Of a DNA stretch of 64,000 bases, positions 53,756-62,470 are shown one piece after another. The DNA is from Bacillota bacterium (GTDB lineage Bacteria > Bacillota > UBA4882 > UBA8346). Within the stretch, counting starts at the first letter, position 1. The number at the start of each line of letters is the position of its first letter. The position numbers were made by a program, and so were the translations under genes. The DNA lies in contig JAEXDA010000051.1 of assembly GCA_023401925.1 (NCBI GenBank), positions 4,891 to 68,890 on the forward strand. The letters run 5' to 3'. The notes under the pieces were generated by a model. The model ran no database searches. It worked only from the letters and a program-made list of their open reading frames with translations, and was not told the DNA's origin.

Positions 53756-55411
53756 TCATTCCCAATAAATCGTCCCGCCCTTATCTGCAGATGAAGTACA
53801 CTTCTTATAAAGTTTCAACCATCCTGCGGCCGGTTTTTCAATTTTGTTCCAGTGCCGTTTGCGGTTTGCAAATTCTTCATCCGAAACATTAACCGTTAAT
53901 TTTCTGGCTTCAATATCAATATGAATGACATCCCCGTTTTTCAATAAGGCAATATTTCCACCCTCATACGCTTCGGGAGACACATGACCGATTGCCAATC
54001 CCCCTGTAGCCCCTGAAAAGCGGCCATCGGAAACCAGTGCGATCTTGGTTCCAAGCCCTTTCCCCAATACGGCGGCCATAAAAGTCTCCATATGAGGCAT
54101 TCCGGGAGAACCTTTCGGGCCTTCATAACGAATAACGACTACATCCCCGGCAACAATTTCATCTTTGAGAATCGCTTGCCAGGCATCGTCCTGAGAATCG
54201 TAAACTTTGGCGGGTCCGCTAAAGTTTAAAGCTTCTTTATCAACCGCCGAAAACTTAACAATCGCACTTTCTGTAGCAATGTTGCCTTTTAATACGGCCA
54301 GGCCTCCCTGAACGCTAATGGGATGGCCTACTTCATGAATCACGTCTTGATTCTTGTTTTGCGATTTGGCAATCTTATCCTCAATGGTCCCGAACATGCC
54401 CTTGGCGGAAGTTTTGATCTTACCGGCTGCGGCAAGTTCCTTAAGTACAGCGCCCAATCCGCCCGCTTCAGAGAATTCAGCCATCGTATAGCTTTTGTGG
54501 TTTGGATAAATTGCACTAATCACCGGAACATCCCGGCTGATCTCATCAAAGAACTCGGGTGTAATCTCAATGCCCGCCTGCCGGGCGATAGCCGGAATAT
54601 GCAGGATAGAATTGGTCGACCCCCCTGTAGCCATCATGTAACGGACCAGATTTTCAAAATTATCGGCGTTGATTACATCAAGAGGCCGGGTTTCGTTTTT
54701 TACAAGCTGAACAATTTTCCGGGCTGCTTCTAAAGCCATCTCGCGCCACTCAGAGCTTTGCGCTCTTATACTGGCATTTCCGTCGGGTGAGAATCCTAAA
54801 ATCTCTGCCGTAGCGCACATGGTGTTGGCTGTCCCCATGAAAGGACAGGCTCCCGGTGTCGGACAGGCATTGCGGACGATATCCTTATATTCTTCCTTAC
54901 TCATATCCCCGGCAATGTAAGCGGCATAAGCCTGTTTGGTATGGGTCAAAGTTATCATTTTTTGGTTATGAAAACCCGGGGCCATAAAACCGCCGGTAAA
55001 CATGACCGCTGGAATATTGACCCGCATGATGCCCATTAACATACCCGGTACGACCTTATCGCAACTTGCCAGCAAAATCATGCCGTCAAGCATATTAAGC
55101 TCGGCCACAGTCTCCACTTCGGACGAGACTAAATCACGAGTCGGCAGTGTATATCGATCTCCCGGCGTATTGGAACAAATACCGTCGCATATACCCAAAA
55201 CCGGTAACTCGCGAGCCAGTGCACCAGCTTTGTTAATTTCATCCTTAATCCCTTCAATCACTTCTTTGAAATGAAAATGCCCCGGGTTCATCTCGTTCCA
55301 TGAATTGACGATGCCGATCACGGGACGTTTCGCTTCCTCAGGCGATACTCCCATCGCATAAAGCAACGCATTACGATGGTCGAGAGATTCTTCGTTCCAA
55401 TTGCGAATCAT
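53756..55411 (-). CDS. IlvD/Edd-family dehydratase
   Basis: A 551-residue Fe-S dehydratase of dihydroxy acids or sugar acids. Fe-S and Mg sites are seen in the LLASCDKVVPGML and CPTPGACPFMGTANTM cysteines and in SDGRFSGATGGLAIGHVSPEA. ATG 55411 has AAGGAG nine bases upstream. Members of this family include dihydroxyacid dehydratase and dehydratases of gluconate 6-phosphate, xylonate and arabonate. The regulator and epimerase beside it favour an aldonic acid or related polyol acid over branched-chain amino acid synthesis. Confidence 0.9.
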   Translation of the reverse strand: MIRNWNEESLDHRNALLYAMGVSPEEAKRPVIGIVNSWNEMNPGHFHFKEVIEGIKDEINKAGALARELPVLGICDGICSNTPGDRYTLPTRDLVSSEVETVAELNMLDGMILLASCDKVVPGMLMGIMRVNIPAVMFTGGFMAPGFHNQKMITLTHTKQAYAAYIAGDMSKEEYKDIVRNACPTPGACPFMGTANTMCATAEILGFSPDGNASIRAQSSEWREMALEAARKIVQLVKNETRPLDVINADNFENLVRYMMATGGSTNSILHIPAIARQAGIEITPEFFDEISRDVPVISAIYPNHKSYTMAEFSEAGGLGAVLKELAAAGKIKTSAKGMFGTIEDKIAKSQNKNQDVIHEVGHPISVQGGLAVLKGNIATESAIVKFSAVDKEALNFSGPAKVYDSQDDAWQAILKDEIVAGDVVVIRYEGPKGSPGMPHMETFMAAVLGKGLGTKIALVSDGRFSGATGGLAIGHVSPEAYEGGNIALLKNGDVIHIDIEARKLTVNVSDEEFANRKRHWNKIEKPAAGWLKLYKKCTSSADKGGTIYWE

Positions 55412-55436
55412 TTTGCTATTCTCCTTTGTGACATTT

Positions 55437-55808
55437 TTATCTTTGCAGTAAATGCACGGCAAAACCGGCAATTTCATCCTTGAAATAAATTACGATCAAA
55501 TTTCCCTCCGCATCATACTTGGCGGATTCATCCTGAAAGGTACAGCCTTTTCCTTCCAAATAGGCTTTGGCCTCATGAATATCGTTTACCGCAACCGCGA
55601 TATGACCATGGGTACCCCGGCCGCCGCCTTTCATAATCTCAAGTTTGGGTCCGGCATAAATCGATTGGGTTCCTTCTTCCACCGGCCACCCGAAAAACGT
55701 TTCAAACCATTGAGCAGTAGCCAATGCCGTTTTTGGATCGCTTGCATTGATCCCCAGGTGGACAACTTTAAAACCGATTTTTTCGAGAATATCATTTTTT
55801 TGTTCCAT
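55437..55808 (-). CDS. VOC-family (glyoxalase/dioxygenase fold) protein
   Basis: A 123-residue single-copy VOC protein with FKVVHLGINASDP, THGHIAVAVNDIHEAKAYLEGKG and a Glu/His metal pattern. The reaction is unknown; VOC proteins include glyoxalases, epimerases, dioxygenases and sugar-acid aldolase partners. The ribosome site is weak. It lies between the transporter and dehydratase genes. Confidence 0.8.
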   Translation of the reverse strand: MEQKNDILEKIGFKVVHLGINASDPKTALATAQWFETFFGWPVEEGTQSIYAGPKLEIMKGGGRGTHGHIAVAVNDIHEAKAYLEGKGCTFQDESAKYDAEGNLIVIYFKDEIAGFAVHLLQR

Positions 55809-55856
55809 CTTTATCCAGTTCTCCGTTGGAATATTATTTACAGGTACATTAAAGAT

Positions 55857-56555
55857 TTACTCTCCAAGATAGGCCTTCTTAACCGCCGGCGAGCAAAGAA
55901 GCTCTTTTCCGGTACCGGCTAAAGTAATTCGCCCATTTTCAAGAACATAAGCTTTATCACATAGGCTCAGCGCTTTTTTGGCATTTTGTTCCACCAGCAA
56001 TACCGTTATCCCGCTATCTCGAATCGCCGAAATAAGCTGATATACTTGATTGACGATCAGCGGAGCTAATCCCAGCGAAGGTTCGTCTAGTAAAATAATC
56101 TTCGGATTTGCCATCAGTCCCCGTCCGATAGCCAGCATTTGCTGTTCACCGCCGGATAAGGTTCCGGCAAACTGATGGGATCTTTCCTTTAAAATTGGAA
56201 AGAGGTGATAGATCTTTTGAATATTTTCATGAAGTACTTTTCCGGAAAAAAGATACCCGCCAACCAGGAGATTGTCATTGACAGTAAGACCGGAAAAAGT
56301 ATGTCGTCCTTCCGGAACATGAACGATTCCGATTTTTACGATTTCATGGACTTTATTGGGCACTTTTTTTCCTAAAAATTCAATGTTTCCCTCTGTCGGC
56401 CTGACCAAACCGGAAATACAACGTAACAAGGTGGATTTTCCAGCGCCGTTGGACCCGATGATACTAACGATTTGACCCTTTTCGGTCTCGATGGAAACGG
56501 ATTTAAGCGCCTTAACATAGCCGTAACTGGCACTCAGGTTCGATATTTTCAGCAT
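55857..56555 (-). CDS. livF: Liv-type ABC transporter ATPase F
   Basis: A 232-residue ATPase of the branched-chain amino acid importer family. Walker A is GSNGAGKST, the signature LSGGEQQMLAIGRGL and Walker B IILLDEPSLG. ATG 56555 has AGGAGG seven bases upstream and overlaps the LivG stop. The transporter label is by family only; catabolic operons often use Liv-type systems for aromatic or cyclic acids. Confidence 0.92.
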   Translation of the reverse strand: MLKISNLSASYGYVKALKSVSIETEKGQIVSIIGSNGAGKSTLLRCISGLVRPTEGNIEFLGKKVPNKVHEIVKIGIVHVPEGRHTFSGLTVNDNLLVGGYLFSGKVLHENIQKIYHLFPILKERSHQFAGTLSGGEQQMLAIGRGLMANPKIILLDEPSLGLAPLIVNQVYQLISAIRDSGITVLLVEQNAKKALSLCDKAYVLENGRITLAGTGKELLCSPAVKKAYLGE

Positions 56556-57322
56556 CCGCAACCCTCCTCTTCACCGAGATATGCTTTAATAACCTCAGTA
56601 TTGGCACGGATTTCACTCGGTGTTCCGGCAGCAATGGTATTTCCAAAGTTCTGCACGTAAATTCGATGGGAAAGTCCCATAACCAACTCCAAACGATGCT
56701 CGATCAATAGAATGGCAAACCCGAATTTTTGGCTTAAACCGGCTATAAGCTCGGTTAATTCTCCAACTTCGGTCGGATTCAAACCCGCTGCGGGTTCATC
56801 CAGCAAAAAAACCTTTGGGTTACATACAAGTCCACGGGCTATTTCAAGCCGCCTTTGCAAACCATAAGCCAAATTTTCCGGGCGCTCGTTTCTATAATTA
56901 ATTAAATCCACGACCTCCAGAAGATGCTCACATAGTTCGCGTCCGCGTTTTTCTTCTCTTAATCTTCTGGGTGAGGGGAAAAAGCTTTCGAAAACCGAAT
57001 AGTGCGAAAACGCATCAAATGCACACATCACATTTTCCAAGACCGTTAAACCCTTGAATAATCTGATGTTCTGAAAAGTTCGTGAAATACCGAGCTTAGC
57101 AATTTTATATTGTTCCATTCTGGTAATATTGAGATCATTCAAAAATACTTCACCGGAACTTGCAGGGTACACGCCGGAAATCACATTAAATATCGTTGTC
57201 TTGCCAGCGCCATTGGGACCAATGATACCCGTAATATCGCCCTTGTCGGCCGTGAGGGAAAAATCAATAATGGCATTGACACCACCAAAATTTTTACTGA
57301 CATTTTTCAGCTCAAGTAACAT
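56549..57322 (-). CDS. livG: Liv-type ABC transporter ATPase G
   Basis: A 257-residue ATPase. Walker A is GPNGAGKTT, and the family's FQNIRLFKGLTVLENV and GLQRRLEIARGL segments are present. The C-terminal GTPSEIRANTEVIKAYLG is characteristic of LivG. ATG 57322 was preferred with GAAGGGAAG upstream. It forms a pair with LivF beneath the two permeases. Confidence 0.92.
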   Translation of the reverse strand: MLLELKNVSKNFGGVNAIIDFSLTADKGDITGIIGPNGAGKTTIFNVISGVYPASSGEVFLNDLNITRMEQYKIAKLGISRTFQNIRLFKGLTVLENVMCAFDAFSHYSVFESFFPSPRRLREEKRGRELCEHLLEVVDLINYRNERPENLAYGLQRRLEIARGLVCNPKVFLLDEPAAGLNPTEVGELTELIAGLSQKFGFAILLIEHRLELVMGLSHRIYVQNFGNTIAAGTPSEIRANTEVIKAYLGEEEGCGC

Positions 57323-58187
57323 TTCTTTTTTCTTCCCTTCTTTTACCCGTGAAAATTTTTTTGATGTTTTGATAAGACAATTCCCATTCACCAAATAATC
57401 CGGCCGGCTTGTAATTGATGATCAGTAATACTAATATGGCATAAAACACCATTCTATATTGGGAGGCAAACCGTAAAGTTTCAGGAAGTACGGTGAGTAT
57501 CAGCGTAGAAAAAACAGATCCCGTCAAACTGTTAACACCGCCGAAAAACACCATAATCACCCATTCGGCGCTTTTTTTCCACCCGAATAACCCGGGCTCG
57601 ACATAGGTTGTATAAAAAGCATATAAAACACCGGCATAGGCTGTTAACCCAACCGAGAACAGAAAAACGATCATCTTGATACGGGGTACGTTGATACCCA
57701 TTGCCTTCGCCGCAAGCTCATCACTTCTTAGGGCGATACATTGTCTTCCAAATTTCGATTTTTTGAAATAAGCCACCATCGCCATACAAACGATAATTGA
57801 AATCAAAGTCAATAAAAAAGTCGTCTTTTTGGGGATTCCCGAAAAACCATTGGCTCCGCCGGTAATCGATACCATCTGATTGAGCAAAGCAGTGATTGCT
57901 TCTCCAAATCCCAATGTAACTAAGGAAATATAATCCCGTCTTAAACGGATGATTGGCAAGCCCACGATAAAACCGACCAGAACACTGACGGCTATGGCTA
58001 ATATTGCGGCAATTCCAAAGGGTAATCCCGCTTTTACCACCAATGACGCCGAAACATACGCGCCAATTGCCATAAAGGCGCCCTGTCCCAAAGAAAACAT
58101 ACCTGTCAAACCAGTAAGCACATAGACCCCGACCACTGAAATAATGGATATAAAAGCAAAAGTAAGAATCGAAAGATAAAATTCCAT
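57312..58187 (-). CDS. livM: Liv-type ABC transporter permease M
   Basis: A 291-residue permease with about eight to ten helices. GLTGMFSLGQGAFMAIGAYV, LRRDYISLVTLGFGEA and the cytoplasmic RSDELAAKAMGIN loop are typical LivM. ATG 58187 has AGGAG upstream. It overlaps livG by eleven bases. Confidence 0.92.
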   Translation of the reverse strand: MEFYLSILTFAFISIISVVGVYVLTGLTGMFSLGQGAFMAIGAYVSASLVVKAGLPFGIAAILAIAVSVLVGFIVGLPIIRLRRDYISLVTLGFGEAITALLNQMVSITGGANGFSGIPKKTTFLLTLISIIVCMAMVAYFKKSKFGRQCIALRSDELAAKAMGINVPRIKMIVFLFSVGLTAYAGVLYAFYTTYVEPGLFGWKKSAEWVIMVFFGGVNSLTGSVFSTLILTVLPETLRFASQYRMVFYAILVLLIINYKPAGLFGEWELSYQNIKKIFTGKRREEKRNVT

Positions 58188-58221
58188 TGAATTTCTCCTA
58201 ACTTTTAGGCCATTTCTTTCT

Positions 58222-59094
58222 TTATGCCTTTTCTTGAATATTTGAACCTGCAATACCCCGGGGACGAACAATCAAAAACATCAACATAATCAGGAAGGTA
58301 AATACAGGTGTATAAGCTGTACCAATAAATGCAATCAGCGAAGTTTCCACTAAGCCAAGTAAAAAAGCGCCGATTACTGCGCCTGAAATACTGCCGAGTC
58401 CGCCGATAACTGAAGCAATAAAACCCTTAACCACTAAATTGCCAAGTTGAGGATACAAAGTATAATTAATCCCTAAAAATACGCCGGCTAGTCCTCCCAA
58501 AGCGCCGGAGAGCAAAAAAGCAAATTGGATAATCCGGATGGAATCGATTCCCATAAGACCGGCTGTTTCCCTCTCAAACGAAACCGCACGCAGTCCCCTT
58601 CCCAATCTGGTCTTCTGAATCAATAAAACTAGCAAAATTAATGCCAAAGTTGAAATAAGGAACATAATAAAATCAGAGGTTGAAATTATTATATCTCCCA
58701 ATTTAATGACAGGGTTTTTAAAAAAACGCGGGTAGTTATAAAAATTGGGACCGACACAAATGGTAACGATTGCTTCATATAAAGTACCCAAAGTAATCGA
58801 TGATACAAAATAGTAGATGGGTGATGTATTTCGCAGAGTTATTTTTCTAAAAGCAACCCGCTCACCTAGAAGCGCAACCAGTCCCCCTGCCAGCATGGAG
58901 ACGATGATCACCGGAAAAAGCGACCAACCAGTTTTGGCAGACACATAATAACCGATAAAAGCGCTCAACATCATTAAAGCGCCGTGTGAGAAATTGGAAA
59001 ACTTCAAAACATTGAATATCAAAGCGAATCCCACTGATATCAGCGCGTAGACGGATCCAAGCGCTAACCCGTTAATCAGTATTTGCAGCGACAT
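58222..59094 (-). CDS. livH: Liv-type ABC transporter permease H
   Basis: A 290-residue permease. GLALGSVYALISVGFALIFNVLKFSNFSHGA, FERETAGLMGID and the C-terminal VIGGLGSISGAVIGA segments identify LivH. ATG 59094 has AAGGAG five bases upstream. Confidence 0.93.
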   Translation of the reverse strand: MSLQILINGLALGSVYALISVGFALIFNVLKFSNFSHGALMMLSAFIGYYVSAKTGWSLFPVIIVSMLAGGLVALLGERVAFRKITLRNTSPIYYFVSSITLGTLYEAIVTICVGPNFYNYPRFFKNPVIKLGDIIISTSDFIMFLISTLALILLVLLIQKTRLGRGLRAVSFERETAGLMGIDSIRIIQFAFLLSGALGGLAGVFLGINYTLYPQLGNLVVKGFIASVIGGLGSISGAVIGAFLLGLVETSLIAFIGTAYTPVFTFLIMLMFLIVRPRGIAGSNIQEKA

Positions 59095-59189
59095 GTCTTC
59101 TCCTTTATCCATATCAAACTATTCTAAAAGAAAACGAACTGTTATGAAACGTTCATCTTTGTCAGAGTGCCTGTTCAAATGATTTTATC

Positions 59190-59226
59190 GATTGCATATC
59201 CGATATTGAATATCGGATATGCAATC
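59190..59226. repeat. Perfect 37-bp palindrome between livK and livH
   Basis: GATTGCATATCCGATATT and AATATCGGATATGCAATC pair over 18 bases around a single G. It lies in the 224-base gap after the binding-protein gene and probably folds in the mRNA. Shorter CGATTA/TAATCG hairpins lie just upstream of it (59255-59315). Confidence 0.85.
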
Positions 59227-59318
59227 CCTTACGATTTCCGATTCCTCTTAGAAACAGCTTTTCAGGATCGATTAGCTTTTTTATAATCGAGTAGCTTTTA
59301 TGCTCGAGTAATCTTTGT

Positions 59319-60494
59319 TTATTTCTCGGGAACTGAATATTTTTTGATAAAGGTGTTCTTTTGATCTTTGATTTCATGCATATACATGGATAGACCCTTG
59401 GTCTGATGCGTTTTGGGGTTGATGGTAATATCGCCGGTAACGCCGGGATATGCTTTAAGATTTTCAACTGCTTTTTGGATTTTAATCGGATTGTCGCCAA
59501 CTTTACCGATAATCTGAGTCAAAGCACCAATAACATCATATCCTAAGAAAAATTTATTCGTAGGATTATTCCGATTCTTTTCCTTATATTCTCTTGAGAT
59601 CTCTTGAACCTTGGGGTCATTGTCCGTAATATTGTTGATATAGACAACGCCATTGGCTTCCGGACCCGTCAGATCGAGAAACGGAGGCGCCGCATCCAGG
59701 CCGCAGATGATTGGGCCATCATATCCGATCGCCCTTGCCTGCTGTACAATAAGCACCAATTCCTGGGTATAGTTGGGAGCATAGATTACGTCAACTTTTG
59801 CAGAATTAATCTTGCTGAGCAAGGTTTTAAAATCTTTATCATTGGCTTGGTAAGGAACTTCCGCTTTGATTGAAGCGCCATTGAGCCCTTTAAGGGTCCT
59901 CTTGAATGCCTCGACCAGCGATAATGAATAAGCATTAGATTGATTGTAAATAATGCCGAAATTCTTGAATTGTTTTTCCTGGACAGCATAATGGGCCATG
60001 ATATCACCCTGCTGATCGGAGGAAGGTTGAAGCAAAAACATATTCTTATAGGGTTGACCATTGCCTTTGATGGTTGCCCGGTTGTCCATGGCAAATCCCA
60101 GGACCGGAACATTGTACTGTTCCGAAATCGGAGCGATGGCAATTCCAATATTCGCTACCGGCGGGCCAATAATCGCACTGACCTTGTCTTTCGTAACCAT
60201 ACGGGTAAAAGCACTAATTGCTTCCTGAACTTCACCTTTGGTGTCATAGGAGACCAACTTGACTTTTCGTCCCTTAATTCCTCCCTGGCTGTTGATTTCA
60301 TCAACCGCCCATTTTGCGCCGGACTCGATCATTTTACCAAGGATAGAGGTCACTCCAGTCGTATCCTGCAAACACCCAATTAAAATTTCACCCTTGTTGG
60401 CAGCAGAAGCCATCCCTAATGGACCAAGATAAGAAATGAAAACGATTGCAACAAGAACTAAAATTGTAGTCCCCAATAAATGACTCTTTTTCAC
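59319..60494 (-). CDS. livK: Liv-type ABC solute-binding protein
   Basis: A 391-residue type I periplasmic-binding protein. Signal peptide MKKSHLLGTTILVLVAIVFI ends near MASAA. The mature part opens with GEILIGCLQDTTGVTS, and GPPVANIGIAIAPISEQYNVPVLG and FFLGYDVIGAL follow. The start is GTG, with AAGGGG seven bases upstream. It leads the operon behind an operator-bearing promoter. Ligand unknown. Confidence 0.92.
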   Translation of the reverse strand: MKKSHLLGTTILVLVAIVFISYLGPLGMASAANKGEILIGCLQDTTGVTSILGKMIESGAKWAVDEINSQGGIKGRKVKLVSYDTKGEVQEAISAFTRMVTKDKVSAIIGPPVANIGIAIAPISEQYNVPVLGFAMDNRATIKGNGQPYKNMFLLQPSSDQQGDIMAHYAVQEKQFKNFGIIYNQSNAYSLSLVEAFKRTLKGLNGASIKAEVPYQANDKDFKTLLSKINSAKVDVIYAPNYTQELVLIVQQARAIGYDGPIICGLDAAPPFLDLTGPEANGVVYINNITDNDPKVQEISREYKEKNRNNPTNKFFLGYDVIGALTQIIGKVGDNPIKIQKAVENLKAYPGVTGDITINPKTHQTKGLSMYMHEIKDQKNTFIKKYSVPEK

Positions 60495-60964
60495 GCTTAC
60501 ACCCCTTGTTCATATATTTGATTGTTCATCTGTTAACTAAAACCCTTGGTGATTCAAATTTGCGAAAAACCTCCTTTCCAAATTGTGTTGAGAAGTCAAG
60601 CGATAAGAATTCAATAACTTAGACATTATCGCTATAACGAAATATTGAATGTCAGACATCAAATATTTTTGAAATCGATTGCAAAATTGAAAATTAGAAA
60701 TATCACCTTTCATGCTTATTATAATAAGTTAAAAAGTCCATCTATCATGATTTCCCAATGCTAATCAAAATAATCAGCCCGGGTTCTACCGTAAAACTCA
60801 TTTGTAAAATCCATCGAAATGGTAAGGTTTGCAAAAAAGCCCGTTTAAACCCGACTTAATTTCCAAAAACACGACCTAAAAAACTCTATCCAACTGCTGA
60901 CTCTTTTGGAAAAATAACAAATACCTTTTCAGCCAATCCAAAATTGATTGTAAGGCAAACTAAT

Positions 60965-61015
60965 TGCAATCGTTTTCAATCTTACCAAAATAAAAAGAGA
61001 CTCATCATGTTGCAA
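60965..61015 (-). promoter_or_regulatory. livK operon promoter with LacI-type operator
   Basis: TTGCAA (61010-61015), 17 bases and TATTTT (60987-60992) on the minus strand, then TTGAAAACGATTGCA (60965-60979). The operator overlaps the expected transcription start, so bound repressor would block initiation. It is identical over 15 bases to the site at 51766-51780. Confidence 0.65.
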
Positions 61016-61393
61016 AATATTTTCAATCCCCATACTTCTTTCTGATTCGTCCCCAATATATTATCCAGATGTCTATGAAAAATAAATGCTAAATGAAACA
61101 TTTATTAGCAGTATAACATATTGTCTCCAAAATGCAATATAAAGTTCATATAAACTGAAAGTTCAAACGCTGGAATTTAAAGGCTACAACCGGATTTGAT
61201 GTCCATAATGTTAACAAAGGTATAGGGCATCTACTACGTCACCGTATCGTTCAAGGTTTCTTTGCTGCCGTTCAACATTTTATTAGCCCGTACATGGGAA
61301 GATGAGCGATTTTCAGGCTCTCATGGCGCCGGCCTTCTCGCTGAACATTTCAGAACAACACCCCCCTATTAGAAAATTTCCCAATGCAGACCT
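61016..61393. other. Non-coding region between flavodoxin gene and livK promoter
   Basis: No gene is visible. A second weak promoter-like pair (TTGCAT, 16 bases, TATACT; 61110-61137, minus strand) could add to livK expression. The remaining leader of livK (60495-60964) also holds no gene. Confidence 0.35.
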
Positions 61394-61882
61394 TTATTTG
61401 AGAACGATTCCTATGCTTTGCAGCCATTGAGTGACCTTGGACTGGGCATTGCCTCCCCCGCTTCCGTAGATTTCAAAACTATCAAGAACTGTAGATTGAG
61501 AGCACAATGTCGCAATGTCCTTTTCGGCTCTTCCCAGTCCGCCTCCGCCGTGGGTACAGAACGGCACAACAGTTTTGCCCAATAAATCGCTTTCTGATAA
61601 AAAAGTAGCAACGGGAGGCGCTATGGTACTCCACCAATTTGGAGAACCTACAAATATAGTGTCATAAGATCCAAGAGCATCGACTTTAGATTTTAATACA
61701 GGTTTGTAGCCCTGCCGGATTTCTCTTTTTGCCTGTTCCACCACTGTATTATAGGAATCCGGATACGGATTCACCGGTTGAATCTCGAACAATTCGCCTC
61801 CAACATTCTCACGAATCAGTTTTGCGATTTCGCCTGTATTTCCGGAATGCGTAAAATACGCAATTAAAACACGATTCGCCAT
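61394..61882 (-). CDS. Flavodoxin
   Basis: A 162-residue FMN electron carrier. The phosphate loop is YFTHSGNTGEIAK near the N-terminus, and VGSPNWWSTIAPPVATFL and CTHGGGGLGR form the isoalloxazine-binding loops. This is the family of exported-type or AKR-linked flavodoxins in Clostridia. ATG 61882 follows AAAGGG. An aldo/keto reductase remnant just upstream suggests that the two genes once formed a pair. Confidence 0.92.
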   Translation of the reverse strand: MANRVLIAYFTHSGNTGEIAKLIRENVGGELFEIQPVNPYPDSYNTVVEQAKREIRQGYKPVLKSKVDALGSYDTIFVGSPNWWSTIAPPVATFLSESDLLGKTVVPFCTHGGGGLGRAEKDIATLCSQSTVLDSFEIYGSGGGNAQSKVTQWLQSIGIVLK

Positions 61883-62057
61883 GTGGATCACCCTTTCTTT
61901 TTGATTTATTGATAAACTTAATGGTAACTGTAAAATCCCAGCCAAGGATTACGGGATTTTCCATTCGCTTAATTACCAAATACTTCAACTGTCTGTCTCA
62001 TCTATTTGCGATATCCACACGAAAAAGACAGTTTTTCATACAAACATTTGACCGGGA

Positions 62058-62219
62058 TCAGCGCTTTTTTAAAAGGCGATTCTTATCACTGAGAAGCATT
62101 CCGGCAGCATAGGCCTTCATAACAGTTAAGGAAACCCCCGCGTTCTGACAAGTTCGGTACAAACTTCCCCATTTTGGATCAACGCCTCTATAAAACCAAC
62201 TATATATGTTGAAATAAGT
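62058..62219 (-). pseudogene. Relic of an aldo/keto reductase C-terminal region
   Basis: The minus-strand frame reads TYFNIYSWFYRGVDPKWGSL, then YRTCQNAGVSLTVMKAYAAG, then MLLSDKNRLLKKR and a stop. The C-x-x-x-GV-x-x-TVMKxYaaGxLLS pattern is that of the last strands of aldo/keto reductases. The remainder of the barrel is missing. No start or ribosome site is present. Confidence 0.5.
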
Positions 62220-62340
62220 AATTTGAATGCCTAACTGCGACTCACCTCCTGAGATCTATTTTGCTTATTGTTACTCTTGAGCCATCCCCCTCTCTTCCGA
62301 AAAGCTATTCATTACCCATAAGTTAGTGACGAGGGGTACA

Positions 62341-62379
62341 ATTCGATCAAATTGATCAAATTTGTCAATTTGATCGAAT
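62341..62379. repeat. 14-bp inverted repeat before the IS4-type transposase
   Basis: ATTCGATCAAATTG and CAATTTGATCGAAT are perfect inverses separated by 11 bases. It lies 91 bases before the transposase start and may be a regulatory hairpin or part of the element's end. Confidence 0.7.
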
Positions 62380-62470
62380 CGAAATAATAAAAAATCAAGT
62401 AATGACAAGGTTTTTATGATATTTTTGTTGAATATTTTTTAGCAAAAATATCAGGAGAAATCACACATAA

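Noticed and set aside
59162..59500. Minus-strand 112-codon frame
   Set aside because: It overlaps the end of livK in another frame and crosses the 37-bp palindrome; no start signal.
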